The notes beneath the pieces are model-generated. The model saw nothing but the letters and a program-made list of their open reading frames with translations, did not search any database and had not been told where the DNA came from. From contig DASVOE010000122.1 of the NCBI GenBank assembly GCA_036383515.1, positions 62,001 through 126,000 of the forward strand: a stretch of 64,000 nucleotides of DNA. Direction: 5' to 3'. Positions 35,043 to 44,204 of this stretch are shown here, piece after piece; within the stretch, counting starts at the first letter, position 1, and the number at the start of each line of letters is the position of its first letter. Source of the stretch: CADEDV01 sp036383515. Lineage in GTDB: Bacteria > Bacteroidota > Bacteroidia > Chitinophagales > Chitinophagaceae. The translations under genes and the position numbers were made by a program.

Positions 35043-36317
35043 ATGAAACGACTACTTGCACTCCTGTTATTCATTCATGGAATCGTATCTGCACAAACCA
35101 ATAACTATTCGGTTGATGCACTGGTCAATCCTAAGACAACGGGCCGGGTTATTACCGTCGGCGATAATACCTGTGACATAGTTGGTTTTACCAATCAATC
35201 CATTCAATTGGCGATTGATGCGTTGCCTGCTGAAGGCGGCACGGTAAAAATGAGTCCCGGTACATTTACTATGATGGCGCCTGCAAAGCTTCGTTCCAAC
35301 GTTCATCTTATTGGTGCAGGTCCTTCTACTGTATTAAAACGCATTGACGGGTTCCGTTCAAAATTTGTGATTGATGCCGACTTCGGCGAATTGAAAGTAA
35401 CGGTACAAAATGTGTCAGGTTTTAAACCGGGCATGAGTATTCAAATAACCAATAAACAATACTACGATTGCTGGGATGTATCGGTTGCTGTCATTACTGC
35501 TATTGTGGGTGACACTCTTTATTTTGATAAACACCTGATACGGGACTATGAAGCAGAACCCGGTGGTATGGTAACCAATGCAGGCTCCTGTGTGTCGGTG
35601 ATGGATGCAGAGAACGTATCTATGTCGGGGTTTACGATCAATGGCAACAAAGAAAAAAATGATCTGCTGGATGGTTGTAATGGGGGAGGCATCGTTATCA
35701 TCAAATCAAAAAAGATCACTGTTGAGAATGTACATGTAGAAAATTTTAACGGCGAAGGCATCACCTGGCAAATAACAGAAGATGTTGTGATCAGGAACAA
35801 TGAGATCAGTGGTTGTACGAACATGGGACTTCATCCCGGTTCAGGTTCACCACGATCGGTTATTGAGGGCAATAACAGTCATCATAACAAAGTAGGCTTG
35901 TTCATTTGCTGGCGGGTGCATCATAGTGATGTGCGGAATAATTTACTGCATCATAATAGTGAGAACGGTATCAGCACCGGGCATAAAGACAACGATGTTT
36001 TATTTGAAAACAACCAGATCTATGAGAATGGGGCCGACGGTGTTTTATTCAGGGAAGAAATATCCAGCAACTCACCGCACCGGAATACGTTCCTGCGAAA
36101 TACAATTGAAAACAATGGTACTACAAAAGGAGGCTATGGCATTGTTATAACCGGCAATGCAACGGGGATCGTTGTAAAAGATAATATCATCCGCGACACA
36201 AAAACCGGAACACAAAAAGCTGCTTTGTTCATGGGTAAAAATATACCGCTTGTTAAAATGGAAAACAATACAATGAGTGGTCATGCGGCAGGCAATATCG
36301 TTTATGAAAAAAAATAA
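35043..36317 (+). CDS. Secreted right-handed beta-helix (pectate-lyase-like) protein
   Basis: This 424-residue protein has a signal peptide (about 1-17) and the beta-helix entry pattern 'FTNQSIQLAIDALPAEGGTVKMSPGTFTMMAPAKLRSNVHLIGAGPSTVLKR'. Repeats of parallel strands follow, with N-rich turns: VSMSGFTINGNKEKNDLLDGCNGGGIVII, KKITVENVHVENFNGEGITWQITEDVVIRNNEISGC, NKVGLFICWRVHHSDVRNNLLHHNSENGISTGHKDNDVLFENNQIYENGADGVLF. The fold is that of polysaccharide lyases and epimerases with parallel helices. I cannot name the family or prove a catalytic site; HPGSGSPRSVIEGNNSHHNKVG may be near it. It is the first gene of block C, under promoter C, and abuts the GH105 gene. Confidence 0.8.
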   Translation: MKRLLALLLFIHGIVSAQTNNYSVDALVNPKTTGRVITVGDNTCDIVGFTNQSIQLAIDALPAEGGTVKMSPGTFTMMAPAKLRSNVHLIGAGPSTVLKRIDGFRSKFVIDADFGELKVTVQNVSGFKPGMSIQITNKQYYDCWDVSVAVITAIVGDTLYFDKHLIRDYEAEPGGMVTNAGSCVSVMDAENVSMSGFTINGNKEKNDLLDGCNGGGIVIIKSKKITVENVHVENFNGEGITWQITEDVVIRNNEISGCTNMGLHPGSGSPRSVIEGNNSHHNKVGLFICWRVHHSDVRNNLLHHNSENGISTGHKDNDVLFENNQIYENGADGVLFREEISSNSPHRNTFLRNTIENNGTTKGGYGIVITGNATGIVVKDNIIRDTKTGTQKAALFMGKNIPLVKMENNTMSGHAAGNIVYEKK

Positions 36318-36318
36318 A

Positions 36319-37569
36319 ATGATGGGAATGAGAATGTACAAAATTCTGCTTGTGACGATCGCTTCGTCATTGTTTGCATGTGTTGGTTTGCAGGCGCAAA
36401 ACAAATCGCCATATGAACTGATGAAACTAATCACAGAGCAACAACTAACCGATAACAAACTAAAAGACGGGGACTATGCAAAAGGCAGTTGGGAAAAAGT
36501 AAAAGCATCCAACATGCCGCAGGCAATGTACTGGTCATATCCTACCGGTGTTACACTGCTGGGTATGCAACGGGTGTACGGAATAACAAAAGACAAAAAG
36601 ATATTGGATTTTGTTACAGAAAACAATCGCATCTCGGCCGAACAATATGCTTACCTGCGCTGGCAGAAACAAAAATTCGGTACAGCATACAATACAGATG
36701 GGTTTGAAAAACTGTGGCGGCTCGATATGCTGGATGATTGTGGCGCTATGGGTGCAGCCATTCTTGAATCAAATCTTCGTCACAAGGTTCAATTCACCCC
36801 GGCACTAAAAGAACTGGTAGATATAGCAGGTAACTATGTTACAAAAGTTCAGTACAGGTTGAAAGAAGGAACTTTTTATCGTCCTTACTCACCCGAAGGT
36901 TCTACCATCTGGGCCGATGATCTGTATATGGGTTTGCCTTTTTTGATACGCTGGAGTGAATATGCAAAAGATACTAAAGCATTGAATGATGCAGCGCAGC
37001 AGATCATTGACTATGCAGGCTACCTGCAGGATAAAAATGGTGTATGGTATCATGCTTACTTCGTTGATAAAAAAACAACAAGCTGTTGCAAGTGGGGAAG
37101 GGCCAATGGATGGGTAGCTGTTGCCATTGCAGAAGTATTATCTGTATTGCCTAAAACAAATCCTCTTTACGAAAAGGTATTTGCCATTTACAAAAAACAT
37201 ATTGACGGATTACTTACCTACCAAACTGAATCAGGTTTGTGGAACCAGGTCATCGATCATCCTGAACTAACATGGGGAACAGAAACTTCCTGCAGTGCCC
37301 AATTTGCTTACTCAATAGCAAGAGGCATCAACAAAGGTTGGCTGGATGCCTCGTATGTGCCAAAAGTAAAAAAGGCATTGGCAGGTCTTGCACAACGGGT
37401 CAATGCAAATGGTAGCATCAGCAGGGTTTGCATGAGCACTTCTATTGGTGATGATCTTAAATATTACAATGAACGATCAACAAACGATGAAGACTATCAT
37501 GGTGTGGGATTGATGTTGCTTGCATTAACAGAGATCCATATCATGCAGCAGAAACACGGCGGCAATTAA
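36319..37569 (+). CDS. GH88/GH105 unsaturated uronyl hydrolase
   Basis: The start is ambiguous: ATG at 36319 (after the previous stop), 36304 or 36277 are in frame. From 36319 the protein has 416 residues, with a signal peptide (MMGMRMYKILLVTIASSLFACVG). The GH88/GH105 (alpha6/alpha6 barrel) pattern is clear: RLDMLDDCGAMGAAI (D129-D130), FYRPYSPEGSTIWADDLYMGLPFL (D190-D191), WGRANGWVAVAIAEVL, then GLWNQVIDHPELTWGTETSCSAQFAYSIARGINKGWL. Enzymes of these families hydrolyse the 4,5-unsaturated uronic acid left by lyase action, by hydration of the double bond. This suggests a lyase step in the pathway. It follows the beta-helix gene directly. The exact unsaturated sugar (galacturonyl or glucuronyl) is not known. 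Confidence 0.9.
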   Translation: MMGMRMYKILLVTIASSLFACVGLQAQNKSPYELMKLITEQQLTDNKLKDGDYAKGSWEKVKASNMPQAMYWSYPTGVTLLGMQRVYGITKDKKILDFVTENNRISAEQYAYLRWQKQKFGTAYNTDGFEKLWRLDMLDDCGAMGAAILESNLRHKVQFTPALKELVDIAGNYVTKVQYRLKEGTFYRPYSPEGSTIWADDLYMGLPFLIRWSEYAKDTKALNDAAQQIIDYAGYLQDKNGVWYHAYFVDKKTTSCCKWGRANGWVAVAIAEVLSVLPKTNPLYEKVFAIYKKHIDGLLTYQTESGLWNQVIDHPELTWGTETSCSAQFAYSIARGINKGWLDASYVPKVKKALAGLAQRVNANGSISRVCMSTSIGDDLKYYNERSTNDEDYHGVGLMLLALTEIHIMQQKHGGN

Positions 37570-37614
37570 GACAGGAACCATAAACAATTTTGTCAACCCA
37601 TCAATACTGAAGCT

Positions 37615-38910
37615 ATGAGTTTATCTTTTTTACGAGGAATAAAAAACAGCGTTGTCCTGCTGGCCGTTTCTGTGCCATGCTTCGTTCTGCTGGCTGATAA
37701 GGCACCGAAAATAAAAGAGATCAATTGTGATCTTATCATTGATAAGAACGTGCATTGGCCGGCACCTGTTGTAACAAAGCCGGGTTATCTTCAAACAATA
37801 ACAGATCCTGTTTATGGAACAAAGATCACCCGTATCTCTGGTGATCCGGGTGAAGCTGTTTCAAATATCCCCGGGCAAGTATGGCCTGCTAAAGAATCAA
37901 GACATGGTTATTCCAAACGACAGGCATGGAATGCAGATCAAACAATGATTTTTTTAGACCGCCATTCTCCATCTATCTGGCTTGACGGAAATACTTACAA
38001 ACCCCTCTTCATAAGAAACTTTGACAAAGGAAATCCTGATCGTCCCAAAAGAGATCTCCGGTGGAGCCATACAGAACCGCATATCATGTATTACTTATCT
38101 ACGACAAAGACGAAATGCAGCATGGGCAAATGGGATGTGGTGAAAGATGAGCTTACCGAACTCATTGATTTAAGTGATTACAAATACTGTTCGTTTGGTG
38201 ATGGTGAAGGAAACCTTTCGATGGATGGAAGTAAAGCTGCCGTGTATGCAGTGAAACATGATGATACCAAAGTGATCTTTATTGCAGATGTGATCAACAA
38301 GACCAAGGGCCCGGATATTGAAGTAACCACGTTAGACAACTGCACCATTTCACCATTGGGAAATTACATTGTTATTGATGGCGACTTTGCCGGTGGATCA
38401 GACAGGATACAGGTGCGCCGTGCTTCCGATGGAAAAGTATTGTGGACAGAAAGCCGTTATGGAGTACCGAGTCATTGGGATGTACAAATAGACCAGGATG
38501 GTGAAGAAGTAGTAGCTGGTGTAGGAAAAACAGAACCTTATGATGGAAAAGTTATTAAAAGAAGATTGTCTGACGGTAAGATCACAGTATTGGTAGATAA
38601 AGGATATGCATCGCATACATCAGGAAGAAATTTAAAAAGACCGGGTTGGGTATATGTTACCTATAACCTTCGTGATGAATCAAAATATTATCCTTACCAA
38701 AATGAGATAGTTGCTGTACGACTCGATGGAAAGAGAACAGAACGTATAGCGAATATTCATTCAAACCCTTTTATCTATATAGCAGAGGCACATGGTTCAC
38801 CGTCACCGGATGGGTTACGGGTAATTTTTGCGAGTGACTGGGATAGTGGCGTTATTCCGATACAAGCTTATGTAGTTGACTTTAGAGATAAGGTCATTAA
38901 AACAAAATAA
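37615..38910 (+). CDS. Secreted beta-propeller protein, PL22/TolB-like (paralogue 1)
   Basis: This 431-residue protein has a signal peptide (about 1-27). It has propeller-like strands: AWNADQTMIFLDRHSPSIWLDGNTYKPLF, LRWSHTEPHIMYYLS, YCSFGDGEGNLSMDGSKAAVYAVKHDDTKVIFIADV, and EAHGSPSPDGLRVIFASDWDSG. The last motif is like those of WD40/TolB-like propellers, and His-rich spots (SRHGYSKR, SHTEPH, SHTSGRN, EAHGSPSPDG) resemble oligogalacturonate lyase (PL22), which coordinates Mn2+ by three His. This assignment is an inference and the function is open. A paralogue follows at 39021-40280 with the same layout. The gene lies 45 bp after GH105. Confidence 0.65.
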   Translation: MSLSFLRGIKNSVVLLAVSVPCFVLLADKAPKIKEINCDLIIDKNVHWPAPVVTKPGYLQTITDPVYGTKITRISGDPGEAVSNIPGQVWPAKESRHGYSKRQAWNADQTMIFLDRHSPSIWLDGNTYKPLFIRNFDKGNPDRPKRDLRWSHTEPHIMYYLSTTKTKCSMGKWDVVKDELTELIDLSDYKYCSFGDGEGNLSMDGSKAAVYAVKHDDTKVIFIADVINKTKGPDIEVTTLDNCTISPLGNYIVIDGDFAGGSDRIQVRRASDGKVLWTESRYGVPSHWDVQIDQDGEEVVAGVGKTEPYDGKVIKRRLSDGKITVLVDKGYASHTSGRNLKRPGWVYVTYNLRDESKYYPYQNEIVAVRLDGKRTERIANIHSNPFIYIAEAHGSPSPDGLRVIFASDWDSGVIPIQAYVVDFRDKVIKTK

Positions 38911-38931
38911 AATTTGAAAGCTTTCACGCAA

Positions 38932-39006
38932 AGGCGCAAAGATTTAATACAAAAGTCGCAAAGGATTTCTTAGCGTCTTGGCGAATACTTTGCGTCTTTG
39001 CGTGCA
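38932..39006. repeat. Dispersed inverted repeat (R5)
   Basis: TTTCACGCAAAGGCGCAAAG at the left pairs with CTTTGCGTCTTTGCGTG at the right, with additional inner complementary blocks (GTCGCAAAGGATTTCTTAGCGTCTTGGCGAATACTTTG). It separates the two paralogous propeller genes, which could weaken transcription into the second. Confidence 0.75.
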
Positions 39007-39020
39007 ATAAAAAAAAGAGC

Positions 39021-40280
39021 ATGAACCCAAACAGACTTTATAATTTATTATGCCTGTTCTTATTACTGACAGCAGGATGTTCAAAAAGCGATAAAGCTGA
39101 TCCTCCTGCGCCGCCGGCATCGAATGCCCTAATCTCGAATGAAACTAACTACTGGCCTGCACCTGCATTAAGCAAACCGGGTTATTTGCAAACAGTAATT
39201 GATCCGACATTCAAAACAAAAATTACAAGAATTGTTGGCGACCCCGGCGGAGCCATTCCTAACATAACAGGTTCGGTATGGGCGCAGCAACAACTGCGGC
39301 ACAACTATTCCAAAATACAACCGTGGAATGCAGATCAAACTATGCTTTTTCTCAATCGTCATTCACCCAACCTATGGTTAGATGGAAGCACTTATCAACC
39401 ACTCTTCACCCGTAACAAACCGGGTAGTCATTTACTATGGAGCCATACAGAGCCAAAGATCATGTATCATACAGGCAACAGCGGTAATCATCACCTGGGA
39501 AAATGGGATGTGGTGGCCGATGTTTCTACAGAACTGATCGACCTGAGAAATTATGCAAGCTGTACGTTTGGTGAAGGAGAAGGAAACTTTAATAAGAACG
39601 GAAACAAAGTAGCCGTGTATGGTAAACGGATCAGTGATAATAAATATGTTCTTTTCGTGGTGGATGTTGTGGCAAGAACAAAAGGCACTGATATTGAAAT
39701 AACCGATATGGACAATTGCACTATGTCTTCTTCGGGTGATTATATTATAATTGGTCACGGCAATGATGAAATAAAAGTATTGAGAACAAGTGATGGCAGT
39801 ACTGTATGGTCCGATACACGTTACGGGATGCCGAGCCATTTTGATGTGCAGGTTGATCAGAATGGAGATGAAGTAGTAGCAGGAGTGGGGAAAACATCTC
39901 CTTACAGCGGGCAGGTGATAAAAAGAAAATTATCAGATGGTTCGATCACCGTGTTGGTGAACAAAGGCTATGCAAGTCATACGTCAGGAAGAAACATCAA
40001 CCGGCCGGGCTGGATATATGTAACCTATTCTAATCTTTCAACCGGTTACCTGCCTTATATCAACGAATTGGTTGCCGTAAAATTGGACGGAACAAAAGTG
40101 GAACGGTTGTGTAATATACGGGTTGATAAATCTCTTTTCACCACGCCTTCAGATCAATACCTTGCAGAAGCACATGGTTGTCCTTCACCGGATGGCCGCA
40201 GGATGATCTTTGCAAGTGATTGGAACAAGGGTGATTTTCCTGTGCAGGCTTATGTTGTTGATTTCAGGGATAAAGATTGA
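39021..40280 (+). CDS. Secreted beta-propeller lipoprotein, PL22/TolB-like (paralogue 2)
   Basis: This 419-residue protein has a lipobox leader ending TAGC (Cys20), so it should be surface- or periplasm-anchored by lipid. Its body follows paralogue 1 along the whole length: YWPAPALSKPGYLQTVIDPTFKTKITRIVGDPGGAIPNITGSVW, WNADQTMLFLNRHSPNLWLDGSTYQPLFTRN, LWSHTEPKIMYHTGN, GKWDVVADVSTELIDL, DNCTMSSSGDYIIIG, YGMPSHFDVQVDQNGDEVVAGVGKTSPYSGQVIKRKLSDGSITVLVNKGYASHTSGRN, and YLAEAHGCPSPDGRRMIFASDW. The family and role are open, as for paralogue 1. The two differ in anchoring: this one has a lipobox, the other a normal signal peptide. Confidence 0.65.
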   Translation: MNPNRLYNLLCLFLLLTAGCSKSDKADPPAPPASNALISNETNYWPAPALSKPGYLQTVIDPTFKTKITRIVGDPGGAIPNITGSVWAQQQLRHNYSKIQPWNADQTMLFLNRHSPNLWLDGSTYQPLFTRNKPGSHLLWSHTEPKIMYHTGNSGNHHLGKWDVVADVSTELIDLRNYASCTFGEGEGNFNKNGNKVAVYGKRISDNKYVLFVVDVVARTKGTDIEITDMDNCTMSSSGDYIIIGHGNDEIKVLRTSDGSTVWSDTRYGMPSHFDVQVDQNGDEVVAGVGKTSPYSGQVIKRKLSDGSITVLVNKGYASHTSGRNINRPGWIYVTYSNLSTGYLPYINELVAVKLDGTKVERLCNIRVDKSLFTTPSDQYLAEAHGCPSPDGRRMIFASDWNKGDFPVQAYVVDFRDKD

Positions 40281-40310
40281 TATTAAAAAAAATTAACTGG
40301 GCTTGAAATG

Positions 40311-40396
40311 GAACCACATAGAAACATAGCACACAATAGGAGAAAACACATAGGATTCTATGTGAAAGCCTATGTTTCTATGTGCCTATGTGGTTC
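40311..40396. repeat. Inverted repeat with 'GAACCACATAG' ends (R6)
   Basis: GAACCACATAGAAACATAG at the left pairs with CTATGTGCCTATGTGGTTC at the right. It is a different sequence family from R1-R5 but has the same layout, two arms around an AT-rich centre, and the same place between genes. Confidence 0.7.
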
Positions 40397-40449
40397 AAAA
40401 CAGTTGGAGACTAAGGTTTATTCTTAGCATTAAAACTATAACTGCAAGT

Positions 40450-41373
40450 ATGAAAAAAAATATTCCATCATCAATGTTAAGCAGAACGATAACAGTTTTG
40501 TTTCTCTTGTTTGTTGTTACTGTTGTTCATGCACAACAACAGGAAAAGCCACGCAAATGTATCATGGTCTTTGGCGCCCATGCAGATGATGTGGAATCAA
40601 TTGCCGGGGGAACATTCGCCAAATACATTGCAATGGGATATGAAGGGATCTATGTAGATGTTATCAATAATCTTGCAGGATGCAATTTGGAAAAAACACC
40701 TTACTTCAAAGGCGCTCTTCCATTCACTGCATCTAATTCACCACATCCATATCCTGCTGATGCGTTGGAGACAAGCCAGATAAGAGAAGAAGAAGCCTTG
40801 CAGGCAGCTGCTGTTTTTGGCGCCACGCCTGTTTTTTTAAACTATAAAGAACCCTGGTTCTCGATGGGCAGAACACAAATTGACTATGGAACAGAACTGT
40901 ATGGTCAATATGCTCCTCCCGGCAGACCACTGATCGCATTGGCTACCATCATGAGCAAGGAAGTAAACTTTGTACTCGACCTGTTGAAACAATACAAACC
41001 CGAAATAGTGATCATTCATACACTGGGTGGTGAAAAACTGGATCATGGTAATGCTGCTTATATGACTTACCTCGCTTTTAAAAAAGCGGTGGATCAAAAA
41101 ATTGCTGTTGGCAAACTATGGATGCCGCTAAGAGGATGGTTTGCTGATGAAGATGCACTCGAAAGCAAGAAGGGAAAACCCGATGTAACAGTTGACGTAA
41201 AAGACTTTTTAAAAACAAAATACGAGGCGTATGATAAACATCTTAGCCAGAACGGAGGCTTTGGACGAAACTATGTACTCAGCAATAAAAAAGATCCTTC
41301 TGCATACAATGATAAAATAGAAGAATTTATTACTGTAATGGATAACACAAAACCGGGCAATTCAAAAAAATAA
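40450..41373 (+). CDS. Secreted PIG-L family deacetylase (tandem copy 1)
   Basis: From the ATG at 40450 the protein has 307 residues; upstream codons in the frame belong to the repeat. It has a signal peptide (about 1-28), then the PIG-L/LmbE pattern: IMVFGAHADDVESIAGGTFAKY with H44 and D46-D47 (AHPDD in most relatives), and HTLGGEKLDHGNAAYMTYLAFKKAV with H199 near the second metal site. Zn2+-dependent N-deacetylases of this family act on N-acetylglucosamine-containing substrates. This is the first of three tandem paralogues. A hydrolase that cleaves N-acetyl groups fits the two hexosaminidases in the block. Secretion is unusual for the best-known family members, which are cytoplasmic. Confidence 0.87.
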   Translation: MKKNIPSSMLSRTITVLFLLFVVTVVHAQQQEKPRKCIMVFGAHADDVESIAGGTFAKYIAMGYEGIYVDVINNLAGCNLEKTPYFKGALPFTASNSPHPYPADALETSQIREEEALQAAAVFGATPVFLNYKEPWFSMGRTQIDYGTELYGQYAPPGRPLIALATIMSKEVNFVLDLLKQYKPEIVIIHTLGGEKLDHGNAAYMTYLAFKKAVDQKIAVGKLWMPLRGWFADEDALESKKGKPDVTVDVKDFLKTKYEAYDKHLSQNGGFGRNYVLSNKKDPSAYNDKIEEFITVMDNTKPGNSKK

Positions 41374-41384
41374 ATTTTTCAGCA

Positions 41385-42266
41385 ATGCGATCAACCCGTT
41401 TACTACTTGTTATCTTTTTTGTTTGCCTGTGTTCTCCCGCACTGCTAAAGGCACAAACAAAAGATAAACCCCGTAAATGTATCATGGTCTTCGGCGCTCA
41501 TGCTGATGATGTAGATGAAATTGCAGGAGGCACATTGGCTAAATATGTTGCAATGGGCTATGAAGGAATCTATGTATGTGTAATAAATAACCTTGACGGA
41601 TGCGGTCTCGATGGAACTCCTTCTTTTGATAATGGACCAAAATTTAGTATCGCTAACTCGCCCCATAACTACCCAGTGGATGCTTTGGAAACAAGCCAGA
41701 TTCGGGAAGAAGAAGCGAGACAGGCTGCTGCAGTATATCCTGCAATACCCGTATTTCTAAACTTTAAAGAAGCCACTGTTTACATGGGACGCCACCGGAT
41801 CTATTATGGAACAGAGCCATACTATAAATTCGATCCACCGGGCAGACAACTTATCTCAATGGCAACTTACATTTCTGAAGATGTAGACTTTGTGCTGGAG
41901 TTGCTCAAGAAGTATCAGCCTGAAATTATAATTACACATACTTTAGGTGGCGAAAAACACGAACATGGGAATGCCGCTTATATGATGTACCTCGCATGTA
42001 AGGAGGCAATACGGAACAACATACCTATTGGCAAACTATGGATGACGGTTAACGGATGGCTGACAGATAACGCTGCGCAGAAAAATGGAAAAGGAATGGC
42101 CGATGTTCAGATTGATGTGAAAGATTATTTAACCACAAAATACAAAGCGTTGAATAAACATATCAGTCAGAATGGAGAATTTGGAAGAGACTATATAATC
42201 GGTAACCTGGCACAGCCTAAAGAAATGATAGAAGAATTTATTACAGTGCTTGATAATACGAAATAA
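41385..42266 (+). CDS. Secreted PIG-L family deacetylase (tandem copy 2)
   Basis: This 293-residue protein has a signal peptide (about 1-23) and the same motifs: IMVFGAHADDVDEIAGGTLAKYVAMGYEGIYVCVINNLDGC, ALETSQIREEEARQAAAVYPAIPVFLNFKEA, and HTLGGEKHEHGNAAYMMYLACKEAI. Compared with copy 1 it has HEHGN in place of LDHGN, so an extra His is next to the likely metal ligand. The central loop 'FDNGPKFSIANSPHNYPVDALE' differs among the copies and may determine substrate choice. The gene starts 11 bp after copy 1. Confidence 0.87.
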   Translation: MRSTRLLLVIFFVCLCSPALLKAQTKDKPRKCIMVFGAHADDVDEIAGGTLAKYVAMGYEGIYVCVINNLDGCGLDGTPSFDNGPKFSIANSPHNYPVDALETSQIREEEARQAAAVYPAIPVFLNFKEATVYMGRHRIYYGTEPYYKFDPPGRQLISMATYISEDVDFVLELLKKYQPEIIITHTLGGEKHEHGNAAYMMYLACKEAIRNNIPIGKLWMTVNGWLTDNAAQKNGKGMADVQIDVKDYLTTKYKALNKHISQNGEFGRDYIIGNLAQPKEMIEEFITVLDNTK

Positions 42267-42313
42267 CATACAGTTCTTTTCATTGAATAATAAACAGCAA
42301 TAAAACCTGGAAT

Positions 42314-43213
42314 ATGCATTTTAAAAAGAGAATCATTCACCTGTCAGTAGCGATAACCTGTTTATCGGTTATCCTGTTACCTGCCATTGTAAAAGCGCAG
42401 GAAAAAGCAAAACCCCGTAAATGTATCCTGGTCTTCGGTGCACATGCCGATGATGTGGATGAGAATGCCGGTGGCACATTGGCAAAATATGTTGCCATGG
42501 GTTATGAAGGCATTTATGTATGTGCTATTAATAACCTTGATGGTTGCAATCTTGAAAGAACACCCTGGTATGATAAAGGCCCAAACTTTTCTATCTCCAG
42601 TTCACCGCAGAAATACAGGGTGGATGCATTGGAGACAAGCCAGATAAGAGAAGAAGAAGCAAGATCTGCCGCAGCGGTCTATCCATCTACTCCCATTTTT
42701 TTAAACTACAAAGAACCTACATTCTTCATTGGAAGAAAGATGGTTTACTATGGCACTCCTGAATATGATGCATTTGATCCTCCCGGTCGTCCGCTGATCC
42801 CTGTGGCTACTTACATGGATGAAGAGGTCAACTATGTTTGCGACTTACTGGAAAAATATCAGCCGGAAATTGTGATCACCCACACATTGGGTGGTGAAAA
42901 AATGGATCATGGCAATGCTGGTTACATGATCTACCTCGCTTTCAAACAGGCAATGAACAAAGGAATTCCCGTAGGAAAATTGTGGATGGTAGTGAATGGC
43001 TGGTTCCTGGATGCGACTGCACAAAAAAATAAAGTAGGAATGCCTTATGTGCAGGTAGATGTAAAAGATCACTTAAAAACAAAATACAAAGCTATCAATA
43101 TGCACATCAGCCAGAATGGTGGCTGGGGCCGTGACTATGTGACGGGAAACAAAACACAACCAAAGGAAGTGATCGAAGAATTCATCACAGTACTTGATAA
43201 TACTAAAAAATAA
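42314..43213 (+). CDS. Secreted PIG-L family deacetylase (tandem copy 3)
   Basis: This 299-residue protein has a signal peptide (about 1-28), ILVFGAHADDVDENAGGTLAKYVAMGYEGIYVCAINNLDGC, DALETSQIREEEARSAAAVYPSTPIFLNYKEPTF, and HTLGGEKMDHGNAGYMIYLAFKQAM. It is most like copy 2 in the first half and has the MDHGN form of the second motif, like copy 1. Three secreted copies in a row suggest that each handles a different N-acetyl position or sugar, but that is an inference. The gap from copy 2 is 47 bp. Confidence 0.87.
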   Translation: MHFKKRIIHLSVAITCLSVILLPAIVKAQEKAKPRKCILVFGAHADDVDENAGGTLAKYVAMGYEGIYVCAINNLDGCNLERTPWYDKGPNFSISSSPQKYRVDALETSQIREEEARSAAAVYPSTPIFLNYKEPTFFIGRKMVYYGTPEYDAFDPPGRPLIPVATYMDEEVNYVCDLLEKYQPEIVITHTLGGEKMDHGNAGYMIYLAFKQAMNKGIPVGKLWMVVNGWFLDATAQKNKVGMPYVQVDVKDHLKTKYKAINMHISQNGGWGRDYVTGNKTQPKEVIEEFITVLDNTKK

Positions 43214-43247
43214 CATTCCTCTTTAACGACAATAAACTTTCTGCAAA

Positions 43248-44189
43248 ATGATAAGGCAATACTTCTTCAGCTTATTGACAGCAACCGTTCTTCTTTGTTC
43301 TTCCCTGCTTGTTACAGCGCAAACCAACGCCGTACTGGTAAGAAGCTGGGGTGAGTTTGGAGATAAACCCGGCCAGTTAAAATTTCCGACCATGATAACG
43401 GCGGATCAGCAATCCAATCTCTATGTAGTGGATCAGCACAATCATCGTATACAAAAATTTGATTCTGCCGGAAACTTTATATCCATGTGGGGTAAACAGG
43501 GAACAGGACAGGGCGAATTCAACTATCCTTATGGTATCGCTATTGATTCAAAAGGAAATGTTTTTGTTGCTGACATGAACAATAACAGGATACAGAAATT
43601 TTCTGCAGACGGAAAGTTTTTATCATCAGTAGGTTCTTACGGAACAGCAGAAGGACAATTGAAATATCCTTATGGTATCGCCATTGATGCTAATGATGTG
43701 CTGTATGTTATTGATGCGTTTAACTACCGGATACAAAAATTCAATGCCGACCTGAAATTTATTTCCCAATGGGGAACAGCCGAAAGCATCGGTATTAAAC
43801 TATACATGCCCCATGAGATCGCTATCACAAAAGAAGGCAATGTGATCATGAGTGACAGGCAGAACCACCGCATCGCCATTTTTACAACAGATGGAAAACT
43901 GGTAAAACGTTTTGGTGACTATGGTGAAGGTGTTGGAACAAAAGGAGGATTGTTTAGCGAGCCGCATGGCGTTGCCGTAAGTGCAACAGGTGATATATAC
44001 ATCAGCGACCGCTACAACTTCCGTATGCAAAAATTTGATGCAGCCAATAACTTTCAATGCCAGTGGCTGACCACGGCTGTGTTTGATGACAGCAAATTCT
44101 TTCCGCTTGGTATCAGCATAGGAAAAAACAATATTGTTTATATCACAGACCATCATGCACACCGCATTCTGCAATACAAACTATTTTAA
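43248..44189 (+). CDS. Secreted NHL-repeat beta-propeller protein
   Basis: This 313-residue protein has a signal peptide (about 1-24) and six NHL repeats of the form 'GQLKFPTMITADQQSNLYVVDQHNHRIQKFDSAGNFISMWG', 'GEFNYPYGIAIDSKGNVFVADMNNNRIQKFSADGKFLSSVG', 'GQLKYPYGIAIDANDVLYVIDAFNYRIQKFNADLKF' and so on. Many NHL proteins bind ligands or proteins; the fold also occurs in enzymes (peptidyl-alpha-hydroxyglycine alpha-amidating lyase). No catalytic residues can be named. It sits between the deacetylases and the second GH20-like gene, 34 bp and 15 bp from them. Confidence 0.88.
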   Translation: MIRQYFFSLLTATVLLCSSLLVTAQTNAVLVRSWGEFGDKPGQLKFPTMITADQQSNLYVVDQHNHRIQKFDSAGNFISMWGKQGTGQGEFNYPYGIAIDSKGNVFVADMNNNRIQKFSADGKFLSSVGSYGTAEGQLKYPYGIAIDANDVLYVIDAFNYRIQKFNADLKFISQWGTAESIGIKLYMPHEIAITKEGNVIMSDRQNHRIAIFTTDGKLVKRFGDYGEGVGTKGGLFSEPHGVAVSATGDIYISDRYNFRMQKFDAANNFQCQWLTTAVFDDSKFFPLGISIGKNNIVYITDHHAHRILQYKLF

Positions 44190-44204
44190 ACAGCAATAGC
44201 TTTT

